In this document: positions 44,728 through 53,858 of the stretch, piece by piece
How the letters are laid out: each line of letters begins with the position of its first letter
How positions within the stretch are numbered: the stretch's first letter is position 1
Assembly (NCBI GenBank): GCA_964515905.1
Contig: CAZEWK010000024.1
Span: 1 to 64,000, forward strand
Source of the DNA: GCA-2712985 sp964515905
GTDB taxonomy: Bacteria; Pseudomonadota; Alphaproteobacteria; UBA7887
DNA: 64,000 nucleotides
Reading direction: 5' to 3'
Translations under genes and position numbers: made by a program
Notes under the pieces: model-generated
The model's input: the letters and a program-made list of their open reading frames with translations, nothing else
Databases searched by the model: none
What the model was told of the DNA's origin: nothing

Positions 44728-45294
44728 ATGAAAATTAACGGAAACTCCATCCGACCCGGAATGATCATAGAACACAAAGGCCAACTCTGGCGTGCTGTAA
44801 AATCACAAGCAACTCAGCCGGGAAAGGGAGGAGCTTATAATCAAGTAGAACTCAGGAATTTGCGGGACGGAAGCAAGCTCAACGAGAGGTTTCGGTCCGC
44901 CCAAGATGTTGAAAGGGTTCGACTGGAAGAAAAGCCGTATCAATTTCTTTACGCCGATGATTCACTTTTAACGTTTATGGATACGGAAAGCTACGAGCAA
45001 GTTACACTTAGCATTGACATTATTGGTGAGGGCAGCGCCTTTCTCCAAGACGGAATGGAGGTCATAATTCAGTCTTTTGAAGGGGAGCCACTAGATGCCG
45101 CACTGCCTGACACAGTCATTGTATCTGTGGCGGAAACGGAGCCAGTTGTAAAAGGACAAACAGCAGCTTCAAGTTATAAACCAGCAGTTCTCGAAAACGG
45201 TCTGCGCATCATGGTGCCCCCTCATATAGAAAGCGGCACAAATATCATTGTAAATACCGCTGATGGTTCATATGCAGAGCGTGCCAAAGATTAA
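44728..45294 (+). CDS. efp: elongation factor P
   Basis: A 188-aa three-domain translation factor that relieves ribosomes stalled at polyproline. Domain I starts MKINGNSIRPGMIIEHKGQLW; the modifiable lysine lies in QPGKGGAYNQ. The C-terminal OB-fold ends with AVLENGLRIMVPPHIESGTNIIVN. The ATG at 44728 was chosen over a TTG four codons upstream because family members begin there. A likely client is TolA in this window, which carries seven prolines in a row. Confidence 0.96.
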   Translation: MKINGNSIRPGMIIEHKGQLWRAVKSQATQPGKGGAYNQVELRNLRDGSKLNERFRSAQDVERVRLEEKPYQFLYADDSLLTFMDTESYEQVTLSIDIIGEGSAFLQDGMEVIIQSFEGEPLDAALPDTVIVSVAETEPVVKGQTAASSYKPAVLENGLRIMVPPHIESGTNIIVNTADGSYAERAKD

Positions 45295-45321
45295 TTTGAT
45301 TTTGGCAGATTCTTTCATCTG

Positions 45322-46116
45322 ATGGCAGTTCGCTCCGCAGAAATTAATGTGATGGCTGCTAGTGCTGTTAAAGTTGCACGAGCCCTAGCCAGAGACTTTA
45401 TTGAATTAGAGCAATTGCAGGCTAGCGAGGCCGGCAGTGCAAATTTTACAGATAGATCTTTCAACAATGGTGCGGGGATCATGCAAGAGACCCTGATTAA
45501 GGCCAGACCAGAAAGAAAGGTTCATATGTCCGGTGCCAGCACCCTAGAACTTGACAAAAATGATGACCTCTGGCTAGCAAATCCGATATGTGGATACGTC
45601 AACTTCTCCAGAGGAATTCCTCACTTCTCGGTAGCTATCACCCATATCCAGCGGCAAGCAGCACTATCAACAGTAATCTACGATTCCGTCCATAACGACC
45701 TCTACTGGGCAGAGAAAGGCATCGGTGCATACAGGAACGACAGAAGAATACGTGTGTCGCAACGACGAAATCTTCGCGATACGATAGTAGGGAATTACGA
45801 AACTAATATGGGTGACACAAATATCTACAAATATCAAAAATCTGTCACGAAACAGGCCCTGAATGTCCGCATGCTTGGTTCTATATCATTAGATCTTGCA
45901 TATGTTGCTGCTGGTTGGCTGGATGGTTTTTGGAGTCTAACAGCTGCGCCATACGACGTTATTGGGGGAGGCCTCCTTGTTCAAGAAGCTGGCGGGTTTG
46001 CTAGTGGAATTTTCGGGACTGGCCGGCCGGGCAAAGGTCCTGGCATTTTAGCTTCGAATACCCACCTTCAGGGAGAATTCTCCGCATTGTTTCGGAAGGC
46101 TAGCCAAAACGTCTAA
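45322..46116 (+). CDS. inositol-monophosphatase-family protein with degenerate active site
   Basis: A 264-aa member of the IMPase/SuhB family with the normal length and fold pattern (PHFSVAITHI, NDLYWAEKGIGAYRND, SLDLAYVAAGWLDGFW, GGGLLVQEAGG). The catalytic metal ligands are largely missing. The EE of the family EES motif aligns with SGAS near residue 70, and the DPLDGT motif aligns with NPICGY (Asn87 and Cys90 replace the two Asp). Only Asp212 of the PWD motif survives, as PYD. Phosphatase activity is therefore unlikely. SuhB also serves in Nus-factor rRNA transcription complexes without catalysis, so a structural role is possible. It follows efp by 27 bp. Confidence 0.88.
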   Translation: MAVRSAEINVMAASAVKVARALARDFIELEQLQASEAGSANFTDRSFNNGAGIMQETLIKARPERKVHMSGASTLELDKNDDLWLANPICGYVNFSRGIPHFSVAITHIQRQAALSTVIYDSVHNDLYWAEKGIGAYRNDRRIRVSQRRNLRDTIVGNYETNMGDTNIYKYQKSVTKQALNVRMLGSISLDLAYVAAGWLDGFWSLTAAPYDVIGGGLLVQEAGGFASGIFGTGRPGKGPGILASNTHLQGEFSALFRKASQNV

Positions 46117-46244
46117 AATCATAACCAGTTGTTCTGATCTGTTCGCCTCGTTATTGTGTGACTAAAATATTTCGACTTTTTATGTTGTTCAGGTTACTAG
46201 AGTAAACAGAAGAGAATACGGGCCTGTAAGCGAGGAATTTAGAG

Positions 46245-47264
46245 ATGCTCATGACCTCTCACGCAGTTGAGCATTGGTCACAACAAATTTGTTTATGCGG
46301 AATTCTCAGGTACATGACACTAGGAGTCGTCTTGTGTCTGCCGGCAATTAGTAAGGTGTCGGCGCAACAAGGCGTGGAAGTTGGGGCGCCAGCACCAGCA
46401 ATCGAAATTAATGAAGATGCCGTTTATTATAATTTGCCTAATTATCGGCAACCCATAACCACTCCCAACGTTCGATTATTCAATCCCTTGAAAGATAATC
46501 TAAAATCCCGGGTGGTCAATTTGCGGCCTCCCTTCAATTCTGGTTTATCTAAACCACCTGAAGGATCTGATGGAACCTTGAGACGTGGAAACAAGCCTAC
46601 ATCTCATGTTATAGAACTTCCCCACAGCGAATCCACTGACGAAGACGTTATTATAACCACATCAGATGTACCTTCTAACAGTGTAGAAATTGACGGTTTG
46701 TTAGAAAGTGATAAAGATATTGGTGTCAGTTCTACACCCCCCAAAACTGATAGTAATGTTGCACAGGCCTCACCTAAACCACAAGCTATAGACTCGTCCA
46801 GTTCCGATGTTGTAAGCGAAGAATCAGACACACCTCGGCAACCCGACACAAAAGAAATAGATCTTCAAGATAATAGGCAACAAGAATTGACGGCGGTTAG
46901 AGACCCCCAAAGGCATGAACCGGGAGCAACGACCTTGCCCTCCGAGTACAGCCAAGCAGGAGTTGTTACCATTCGGTTCTTAGTAGGTGCCGCCACTTTT
47001 AGTGACGACAACGAACCTACCCTTGTCTCCTTAGTTACTGAAATCAAAGACCAAGAAGGAACTCGTATACAACTAAAGGCATATGCGGATGCTCAAAACA
47101 GTTCTGCAAGCGCTGCGCGAAGGTTGTCACTTTCCCGTGCGTTGGCTGTTCGCTCTTTTTTGATAGAATCAGGAATTAATTCAACACGCATTGATGTCCG
47201 GGCACTTGGATCTAAAACTGAATCAGGGCCTGCTGACCGAGTTGATCTAATTATCGTAAATTAG
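46245..47264 (+). CDS. exported OmpA-like domain protein
   Basis: A 339-aa protein with a signal sequence (about residues 20-40, ending near KVSAQQG), a long low-complexity linker rich in Ser, Thr, Pro and acidic residues, and a C-terminal OmpA-like domain from about residue 240 (VVTIRFLVGAATFSDDN, KAYADAQ, RRLSLSRALAVRSFLIESGI). The peptidoglycan-binding Asp (AYAD) and Arg (ADRVDL) positions appear kept. It lies first in a four-gene plus-strand cluster with the MotA-like and MotB-like genes. A GAGGAA motif precedes the ATG. Its role is inferred as an envelope tether. Confidence 0.78.
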   Translation: MLMTSHAVEHWSQQICLCGILRYMTLGVVLCLPAISKVSAQQGVEVGAPAPAIEINEDAVYYNLPNYRQPITTPNVRLFNPLKDNLKSRVVNLRPPFNSGLSKPPEGSDGTLRRGNKPTSHVIELPHSESTDEDVIITTSDVPSNSVEIDGLLESDKDIGVSSTPPKTDSNVAQASPKPQAIDSSSSDVVSEESDTPRQPDTKEIDLQDNRQQELTAVRDPQRHEPGATTLPSEYSQAGVVTIRFLVGAATFSDDNEPTLVSLVTEIKDQEGTRIQLKAYADAQNSSASAARRLSLSRALAVRSFLIESGINSTRIDVRALGSKTESGPADRVDLIIVN

Positions 47265-47322
47265 CTAGACCACAAACACAATTTAGGACATCAATTTTTA
47301 GGAAGGACCTCACTTTTAACCA

Positions 47323-48429
47323 ATGAACAAGCCCAGCCGCTTTGTTACTCGCATGGTGTTCTTTTTGGCAGTCGCCGCCGGTGTAATGCTGTTGCTATCC
47401 ACGCAATTGATGGAGGCGTTTGATGCTAACCCTCCTCTGAACGGGTTGATTCTTGGCGTTCTTTTGATTGGGATAGTCTATTGTTTCCGTCAAGTCACAC
47501 AACTGGGGCCAGAAGTGCGATGGATAGAAACATTCCGCACAAATCAACCAGGACTTTCAACACAGTCAGCTCCAAAACTATTGTCTCCAACGGCCCGCAT
47601 GTTGTCAGACCGAAAAGGAAAGGTAATGCTTTCCGCGACTGCCATGCGGTCACTATTGGATGGTATTGCGGCTCGCCTCGATGAATCTCGGGAAATTTCC
47701 CGCTATCTGATCGGATTGTTAATCTTTCTAGGACTGCTTGGAACCTTTTGGGGCTTGTTAGAGACAGTCAGTTCCGTGGGGCTCATCATTAATAACCTGT
47801 CCGTAACCGGCGACGACATTGTTAACACCTTCACTAAATTAAAAGACGGCTTAGCAGATCCTTTAAACGGGATGGGGACTGCTTTTTCGTCATCACTGTT
47901 TGGCCTCGCGGGAGCATTGATACTAGGATTTCTTGATCTTCAAGCAGGGCAGGCACAAAACCAGTTTTATAATGACCTAGAAGAATGGCTTTCCGGGGTG
48001 ACGCGGCTAGGGACTGGCAGCGGGCTTGGGGAGGGAGAACAATCTGTTCCTGCTTACGTTCAAGCGCTGCTGGAACAAACAGCTGAAAGTTTAGAAAATC
48101 TCCAAACTACCCTTTCGCGCAGCGAAGACGACCGAAGGTCCACTACTTCTAGTATTTTGCAATTGACCGAACGACTTGCAACACTTGGCGATCAAATGCA
48201 ACGGGCCGACACCGGTATCGACGAGGCGACACGGAGCCATATCCGGAGCCTCGATTTACATATGGTCCGGTTAGTAGAAGAAACCATCAATGGACGAAAT
48301 CAAATGGTCTCTGAGTTACGCAACGAAATAAAACTCTTAGCAAGAACAGTTGCGGCCACAGCCCAATCGGGGGCAAATATTTCTGGGGAGGCTCATAGCA
48401 GAACCGAACCAAAAAGTGGCATAGATTAA
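47323..48429 (+). CDS. MotA/TolQ/ExbB-like proton channel protein
   Basis: A 368-aa inner-membrane protein with four likely helices: residues about 10-30 and 40-55 (LNGLILGVLLIGIVYCF), then 126-147 (YLIGLLIFLGLLGTFWGLLETV) and 187-208 (GTAFSSSLFGLAGALILGF). The last two match the MotA/ExbB core, including the GLLGTFWGL turn. The C-terminal 140 residues are charged and coiled-coil-like. It directly precedes a MotB-like gene, so the two probably form a proton-driven stator. No flagellar or Zorya effector genes are nearby. Confidence 0.83.
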   Translation: MNKPSRFVTRMVFFLAVAAGVMLLLSTQLMEAFDANPPLNGLILGVLLIGIVYCFRQVTQLGPEVRWIETFRTNQPGLSTQSAPKLLSPTARMLSDRKGKVMLSATAMRSLLDGIAARLDESREISRYLIGLLIFLGLLGTFWGLLETVSSVGLIINNLSVTGDDIVNTFTKLKDGLADPLNGMGTAFSSSLFGLAGALILGFLDLQAGQAQNQFYNDLEEWLSGVTRLGTGSGLGEGEQSVPAYVQALLEQTAESLENLQTTLSRSEDDRRSTTSSILQLTERLATLGDQMQRADTGIDEATRSHIRSLDLHMVRLVEETINGRNQMVSELRNEIKLLARTVAATAQSGANISGEAHSRTEPKSGID

Positions 48430-48460
48430 TTGTCACGACCACTGGGGATTCGTAAGAGAT

Positions 48461-49612
48461 ATGCTAGCCCGTAGAAGTAGAGTCAAACAGGGACCAGACA
48501 TATGGCCCGGATTTGTCGATGCAATATCTACACTCTTATTAGTTCTAATATTTTTGTTAGTAGTCTTTATTCTAGCAGAATTTTTCCTATCGCGTGCTCT
48601 TTCGGGACGTGATGAAGCGTTGAGCCAGCTGAATCGACAGGTCTCGGAGCTTGCTGACCTCCTGGCATTGGAACAATTAACAAATGAACAGTTGCGAGAA
48701 AATATTTCGGAAATAGGACTTCAGCTGCAGGCTTCCACAAAGGACCGGGAGGCTTTAAATAGACAACTGTTCCTATCGCTGGAGAAGCAAGATAATCTAG
48801 GGACCGAACTGGGATCGATAGAGCGATTTTTAGAGGCAAGCGAAGAAGAACGCAAAGATGTTGAGTTACGTCTATCAGCAGCACTTGCGGCGCTCGAAGC
48901 CGAAAAAGCTGCGCTTAATGCGTCTAGGGATAAAGCCGATACGGCTCAACGCGGCTTGACCGAGCAAAAAGAAATATCAACAGCAGCCCAAAGGCAAATC
49001 ACTCTTTTAAACCAACAAATAGCAGCTCTGCGCATACAATTAAGCTCTATACAAAGTGCACTGGATGCAGCCGATCTCGAGATGGAGGAAAAAAACGTCC
49101 AAATTGCTAATTTAGGCCAACGCCTTAATGTCGCGTTAGCCGATAAGGTTGGAGAGCTATCACGCTACCGCTCAGAGTTCTTCGGACGGCTTCGGGAGTC
49201 TCTATTAGGCCGTAGTGCTGTTCGAATAGAGGGCGATCGATTTGTCATTCAAACAGGTGTCCTATTTGGCAGTGGATCCTCAACGCTTGATCCAGCTGGA
49301 GTAACGCAGCTTAATGACCTGGCGACGTTACTGCTGGATATTTCCCAAGACATTCCGACAGATATCCGATGGGTGCTTCGCATTGATGGACACACTGATA
49401 AACGCCCTATTAATACCCTCCAATTCCCATCTAATTGGGAACTTTCTGCCGCGCGAGCAATTTCCGTAGCACGTTATTTGATTAACCAAGGACTTCCACC
49501 GAGCCGAGTCATGGCGGCAGGGTTCGGGGAGTTTCAACCATTGATCGACCAAGATACTGATGAAGCCTATAGGGCAAATCGCCGTATAGAGCTTAAACTG
49601 ACAGAACGGTAA
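48461..49612 (+). CDS. MotB-like coiled-coil/OmpA protein
   Basis: A 383-aa protein: a short cytoplasmic N-terminus, one membrane helix (residues about 17-40) starting WPGFVDAISTLLLVLIF, whose Asp sits where MotB has its proton-carrying Asp, then about 190 residues of periplasmic coiled coil, and a C-terminal OmpA-like domain (FGSGSSTLDPAG, RIDGHTDKRPI, NWELSAARAISVARYL, GFGEFQPL, NRRIELKL) that should grip peptidoglycan. It follows the MotA-like gene by 31 bp. The long coiled coil sets it apart from flagellar MotB and TolR and suggests a wider periplasmic reach. Confidence 0.85.
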   Translation: MLARRSRVKQGPDIWPGFVDAISTLLLVLIFLLVVFILAEFFLSRALSGRDEALSQLNRQVSELADLLALEQLTNEQLRENISEIGLQLQASTKDREALNRQLFLSLEKQDNLGTELGSIERFLEASEEERKDVELRLSAALAALEAEKAALNASRDKADTAQRGLTEQKEISTAAQRQITLLNQQIAALRIQLSSIQSALDAADLEMEEKNVQIANLGQRLNVALADKVGELSRYRSEFFGRLRESLLGRSAVRIEGDRFVIQTGVLFGSGSSTLDPAGVTQLNDLATLLLDISQDIPTDIRWVLRIDGHTDKRPINTLQFPSNWELSAARAISVARYLINQGLPPSRVMAAGFGEFQPLIDQDTDEAYRANRRIELKLTER

Positions 49613-49615
49613 ATC

Positions 49616-50341
49616 ATGAGCGAACACGTAGACGAACAACCAGCCATTGAAGAAAGCACAAAATTTAGGTGGCAGAAGCATAGGACCCAGTTAAAAATTT
49701 TATTGTTACTCTCGGTGTCTATTGTCCTAGTTTGCTTATCGTACTTTTTTGGTCAAAATCGGGCGGTCGACGTACAGCTTAAATTGCGAGCGGAGCTAGA
49801 AGACTCAATTACTGAAAATAGAAGCTTGCGGACACAAATGGCTGAAATCCAAATACATACGAACAAGTTAGAACAAAAATATGCCGAGGATGCCCCCCAC
49901 GGAGCAACACAACAAATCATGGCTTTGGTTAAAGAACGGCTGGAATACGGGGTAAGTCCGGATCGAATTGCATTCCTTGTCGCAATGGCAAAAAACGACT
50001 CAAACTGTACCCAGGACACTGACACCCGCCGTTTCTTGCTACAAACCCCACTCACAACAGGTGAAAATGCAGCCGTTAGCTTCTCGAATGACACCATTAC
50101 CGTGACTGGCTGGGGGCTGCCTTCTAGGGATACAAATAACAATCTACAAGCATGGTTTGACCCCACAGAACAGGTAACCATCGTGTTTACAATAATTGGT
50201 GGAGAAGAGTATCAAACAGACGGGAAGCTGCCCTTACACTACTCGTTGGCAACAGGCCAGAGCGAGCACCGTTTTACCATAAAAGCTGGAGAACCCCGAG
50301 GATTTGTGATGGCAACTGAGCAACGCTGCGACTTTCCCTAG
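49616..50341 (+). CDS. single-span membrane protein of motor-like cluster
   Basis: A 241-aa protein starting 3 bp after the MotB-like gene. It has a basic cytoplasmic N-terminus (about 30 residues), one helix (LKILLLLSVSIVLVCLSYFFG), a coiled coil (residues about 52-85) and a C-terminal periplasmic domain with two cysteines (NCTQD and QRCDF) that could form a disulfide. I do not recognise the C-terminal domain. Position and topology suggest it is an accessory subunit of the MotA/MotB-like complex. Confidence 0.65.
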   Translation: MSEHVDEQPAIEESTKFRWQKHRTQLKILLLLSVSIVLVCLSYFFGQNRAVDVQLKLRAELEDSITENRSLRTQMAEIQIHTNKLEQKYAEDAPHGATQQIMALVKERLEYGVSPDRIAFLVAMAKNDSNCTQDTDTRRFLLQTPLTTGENAAVSFSNDTITVTGWGLPSRDTNNNLQAWFDPTEQVTIVFTIIGGEEYQTDGKLPLHYSLATGQSEHRFTIKAGEPRGFVMATEQRCDFP

Positions 50342-50684
50342 ATAGTGAAACTAACTCAAAAAATCCAAAAAGCGTGGCTGTAAAATCTAGTTTCTAAAAT
50401 TGCTTCCTAGTGTTGGTCGACTTGAGTCTGAATCCTCTGCGAATACCCCGTACTTCCCAAGATTCTCCGGGGAAGATTCCTGGATCGCTAGGGAAGGTGT
50501 CGCGCGCGCCATATAAGACGATGCTATGATTCCGTAGGCACCCTCCTGACCAACAAACCAAAAAACCCTGCAGCGCCTCTGACTCCAAAAGTATAGCCTG
50601 CCCATGTTCACTTAGGGAAGATCCCACTGATGCGCCCGCAGTCCGCGCACACAGGTCCAAAAAATCAGCTCTCTTTTAATTTGC
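50342..50684. other. 343-bp gap without a convincing gene
   Basis: Only short overlapping frames are open here on the minus strand (for example 50394-50660 and 50387-50611). Their translations switch composition and show no recognisable motif or ribosome site. The region might hold a decayed gene remnant or a leader; I see no RNA gene or clear terminator in it. Confidence 0.5.
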
Positions 50685-53600
50685 TCATCTGCCGTCGAGC
50701 ACTGATGCATCTGTTGCAGACGAGGGGGCCGAACCTAATGGCTCTGTGTATTCAGCCTCTAGTACACGTAAATAATTGGCGACGTAGCTAGAGGGTTTAG
50801 TTAAGCTTGCAAGCAGAGAATAGAGCGCTGGAATTATAAAGAGACTGAGCAAAGTTGAGAAACTAACACCTCCAATAATTACCCAACCGATAGAAGAACG
50901 GCTTTCCGCTCCTGCGCCAGTAGCCAGCGCTATCGGGATTGCCCCAAACACAGTGGCAATGGCCGTCATAAGAATAGGCCGCAATCTTGCTTCAGCTGAC
51001 TTTTGAACCGCCTCTTGCACGGAGGCACCTTGTTCCCGCAACTGATTCGCAAACTCCACAATAAGAATTCCGTTCTTGGCTACCAGACCGATCAGCATGA
51101 TCATTCCAATTTGGCTGTATATATTCAGAGTGATCCCTGTCAGCAAAAGAGTGCCAAGCGCCCCAGTCACAGCTAGGGGGACAGAGAGAAGGATTATAAA
51201 CGGATGAATAAAACTCTCAAATTGAGCACCAAGTACAAGAAATATAATAAGTAAGGCTAATAAAAACGTTGCCAGAAGCGAGGCTGAAGAATCTCGAAAT
51301 TCTCGCGATTGACCAGCGTAAGAAATACGCGCCTCCCCTGGCAATCGAGTCCGAGCTAACTCATCCAAATATTCAAGTGCCTCACCAAGGGAATAGTCGG
51401 GACCTAATGAGGCAGATATAGTTACCGCACGCATTCGGTCGAATCGGTTTAATTCTTTAGCACCTGCAGTCTCCCTCAATGTAACCAAGTTAGATAAAGG
51501 AATTAACTCATTTTGAGAGTTGGCACGCACATAAATATTGGTCAGGTCTCTCGGGGTTAAACGATCTTCATCCCGCGCTTGTAAAACCACATTATATTGG
51601 ACTCCTCTGTCGTTAAATGTTGTAACAAATCTCGATCCGAGCATAACCTCCAGAGTTCGGCCAATCGCCTGAATTGATACACCGAGATCGGCTGCCCGAT
51701 TGCGGTTGATATCAACGCGCAATTCGGGTTTTGTCTCCTTAAAGTCACTATCAACACTTAATAAACGTGGATTTTCTCGCGCACCTTCAACAATCACTTG
51801 GCTCCACTCTCTCAACATATCGTAGCTTGGACCACCAATGACAAACTGCACCGGACTTTTTCGCCCTGGCTGATTCAAACTAGGAGGATTAATCGCAAAA
51901 ACATTTGCTCCCGGAATGGACAAAAGTTTCGGAAACATTTCTTTCACGATAGCTTGCTGAGAGCGGTCTCGCTCTTGCCACGGTCGCAATACGACGAAAG
52001 CAATCGCGAAGTTTACAGGGCTGGGACGACTTAGACCAGGAGCAACTACGCCAAAGATGGTATCCGCTTCGTTGTTATCCAACAACGGTTGCAGCAACCT
52101 TTCTGATTCTTGGAGATACGTCAAAGTGTAATCAATTGTTGCCCCCTCTGGGGCCTTTAAAACAACCAGGAATACCCCCCTATCCTCTGTCGGCGCAAAC
52201 TCCTGCTTAACCCCATGATAAAAACCATATGCCGCGGCGGATAGCCCTATTCCAACAGCTAAAATAACGATGGGGAATGATAAGGCCCCACGCAAGGCAT
52301 AGGAGTATGCTGTATTAAGCCCCACAAAAAATTGTTCCGTAAGTCTGTAAAAAAGTCCCTCTTCACTTTTGGGTTTTAGCAATTTTGAACACATCATCGG
52401 TGTCAAACTTAGTGCCACAAATCCTGAAAACACCACTGCTGCCGCCACCGATACACCAAATTCACTAAACAATCGCCCTGTATTCCCGCTCATCAACGAA
52501 ATAGGCACAAATACGGCAACCAGTGCTAAAGTAGTAGCAATAACTGCAAATCCGATTTGTCGTGCACCACGAACGGCTGCTAACAAGACCGGCTCCCCAG
52601 CTTCGATACGTCGATGAATGTTCTCGAGTACAACAATTGCATCGTCAACGACCAAACCAACCGCAAGCACGTACGCCAATAAAGTCAATACATTGAGGGA
52701 ATAACCCATTGCAGAAAGAACCATAAAAGAGGCTGTAAGAGAGACAGGTATTGCGATAGCTGGTATCAAAGTAGCGCGCAGGCTTCGAAGGAAAAGAAAA
52801 ATGACCCCAACAACCAAGGCCAGTGCTATGCCAAGCGCATGAAATACTTCATTAATGGAGGCATCCACAAAACGTGACTTATCGAATGCAACCCACATAT
52901 GTATCTGCCGCGGCAGAGAGGGGCGGATACGCTCGAGTTCCTCATAAATACCCTCAGCAATTTCAAGTTCATTAGCCTTTGACTGTTTAATCACACCAAG
53001 ACCAATTGCCGCTTCACCGTTGGCGCGCACTTCATAGCGCATTTCTTCGGTTCCCAACTCAACATCGGCGATTTCACCGAGCCGCACTAAATAACCATCC
53101 TTTTCTTTCAAAACTAACTGGCCAAATTCTTCTGGGGTAATAAGCCCTGAATCGGTGCGTACAGTGAATTCACGCAAAGTTGATTCTATTCTTCCCGAAG
53201 GTAACTCCACATTTTGTGCAAGTAGGGCTACCTCGACATCCTGGACAGTAAGGCCACGCGCTGCCATGGCCCGACGATCCAACCAAATACGCATGGCTGG
53301 GCGGCGCTCTCCGCCAATTATGACCGCGGCAACTCCAGGGACTATCGAGAACCTGTCCACCAAAAACCGATCCGAGTAGTCACTTAGCTGAACTGCATCC
53401 CATTCGTTCGATGATAAAGCAATCCATAGCATTGGACTTGCATCACCCTCCACTTTAGAGATGATCGGCGTCTCTACATCGATTGGGAGCTTTCCAATAA
53501 TGGCGGAAACTTTATCTCTAACGTCATTGGCTGCATCGTCAACATTTCGGCGAAGAGTAAACTCTATGTCTACCTGTGAACGTTCTTCACGGCTTTTCGA

Positions 53601-53843
53601 CGTGACTTGACGTATTCCTTCGATACCCGCAATTGCTGACTCAATCAGCTGGGTAACCTGGGTTTCTACTATTTGTGCAGATGCACCCTTATAAAGTGTG
53701 ATTACCGAAACTTTTGGAGCATCAATATCTGGATATTCTCGAATTGAGAGACGTTCAAACGCAAATACTCCGAATATTACAAGTATTGCACTTAACACGG
53801 TCGCAAATACCGGCCTCTTAATGCAGACATCAGAAAGGATCAT
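50685..53843 (-). CDS. RND efflux transporter, inner-membrane permease
   Basis: A 1052-aa HAE1/AcrB-type pump subunit with 12 membrane helices and two large periplasmic loops. The start, SDVCIKRPVFATVLSAILVI, is typical; the proton-relay Asp pair lies in VGLVVDDAIVVLENIHRRIE near residue 407; the second half repeats with GLVAKNGILIVEFAN. Trimeric pumps of this group expel antibiotics, dyes or lipids through an outer-membrane channel. Its adaptor lies 15 bp upstream. No TolC-type gene is nearby, so the channel is shared. Substrates cannot be assigned. Confidence 0.94.
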   Translation of the reverse strand: MILSDVCIKRPVFATVLSAILVIFGVFAFERLSIREYPDIDAPKVSVITLYKGASAQIVETQVTQLIESAIAGIEGIRQVTSKSREERSQVDIEFTLRRNVDDAANDVRDKVSAIIGKLPIDVETPIISKVEGDASPMLWIALSSNEWDAVQLSDYSDRFLVDRFSIVPGVAAVIIGGERRPAMRIWLDRRAMAARGLTVQDVEVALLAQNVELPSGRIESTLREFTVRTDSGLITPEEFGQLVLKEKDGYLVRLGEIADVELGTEEMRYEVRANGEAAIGLGVIKQSKANELEIAEGIYEELERIRPSLPRQIHMWVAFDKSRFVDASINEVFHALGIALALVVGVIFLFLRSLRATLIPAIAIPVSLTASFMVLSAMGYSLNVLTLLAYVLAVGLVVDDAIVVLENIHRRIEAGEPVLLAAVRGARQIGFAVIATTLALVAVFVPISLMSGNTGRLFSEFGVSVAAAVVFSGFVALSLTPMMCSKLLKPKSEEGLFYRLTEQFFVGLNTAYSYALRGALSFPIVILAVGIGLSAAAYGFYHGVKQEFAPTEDRGVFLVVLKAPEGATIDYTLTYLQESERLLQPLLDNNEADTIFGVVAPGLSRPSPVNFAIAFVVLRPWQERDRSQQAIVKEMFPKLLSIPGANVFAINPPSLNQPGRKSPVQFVIGGPSYDMLREWSQVIVEGARENPRLLSVDSDFKETKPELRVDINRNRAADLGVSIQAIGRTLEVMLGSRFVTTFNDRGVQYNVVLQARDEDRLTPRDLTNIYVRANSQNELIPLSNLVTLRETAGAKELNRFDRMRAVTISASLGPDYSLGEALEYLDELARTRLPGEARISYAGQSREFRDSSASLLATFLLALLIIFLVLGAQFESFIHPFIILLSVPLAVTGALGTLLLTGITLNIYSQIGMIMLIGLVAKNGILIVEFANQLREQGASVQEAVQKSAEARLRPILMTAIATVFGAIPIALATGAGAESRSSIGWVIIGGVSFSTLLSLFIIPALYSLLASLTKPSSYVANYLRVLEAEYTEPLGSAPSSATDASVLDGR

Positions 53844-53858
53844 TGCATTCTCCGTATC

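Noticed and set aside
47323..49612. Zorya-like defence system (ZorA/ZorB)
   Set aside because: The MotA/MotB pair resembles ZorAB in type, but no ZorC, ZorD or ZorE-like helicase or nuclease gene follows, and the setting is housekeeping.
50394..50660. 88-aa minus-strand open frame
   Set aside because: There is no ribosome site or recognisable motif, and overlapping frames are equally open.
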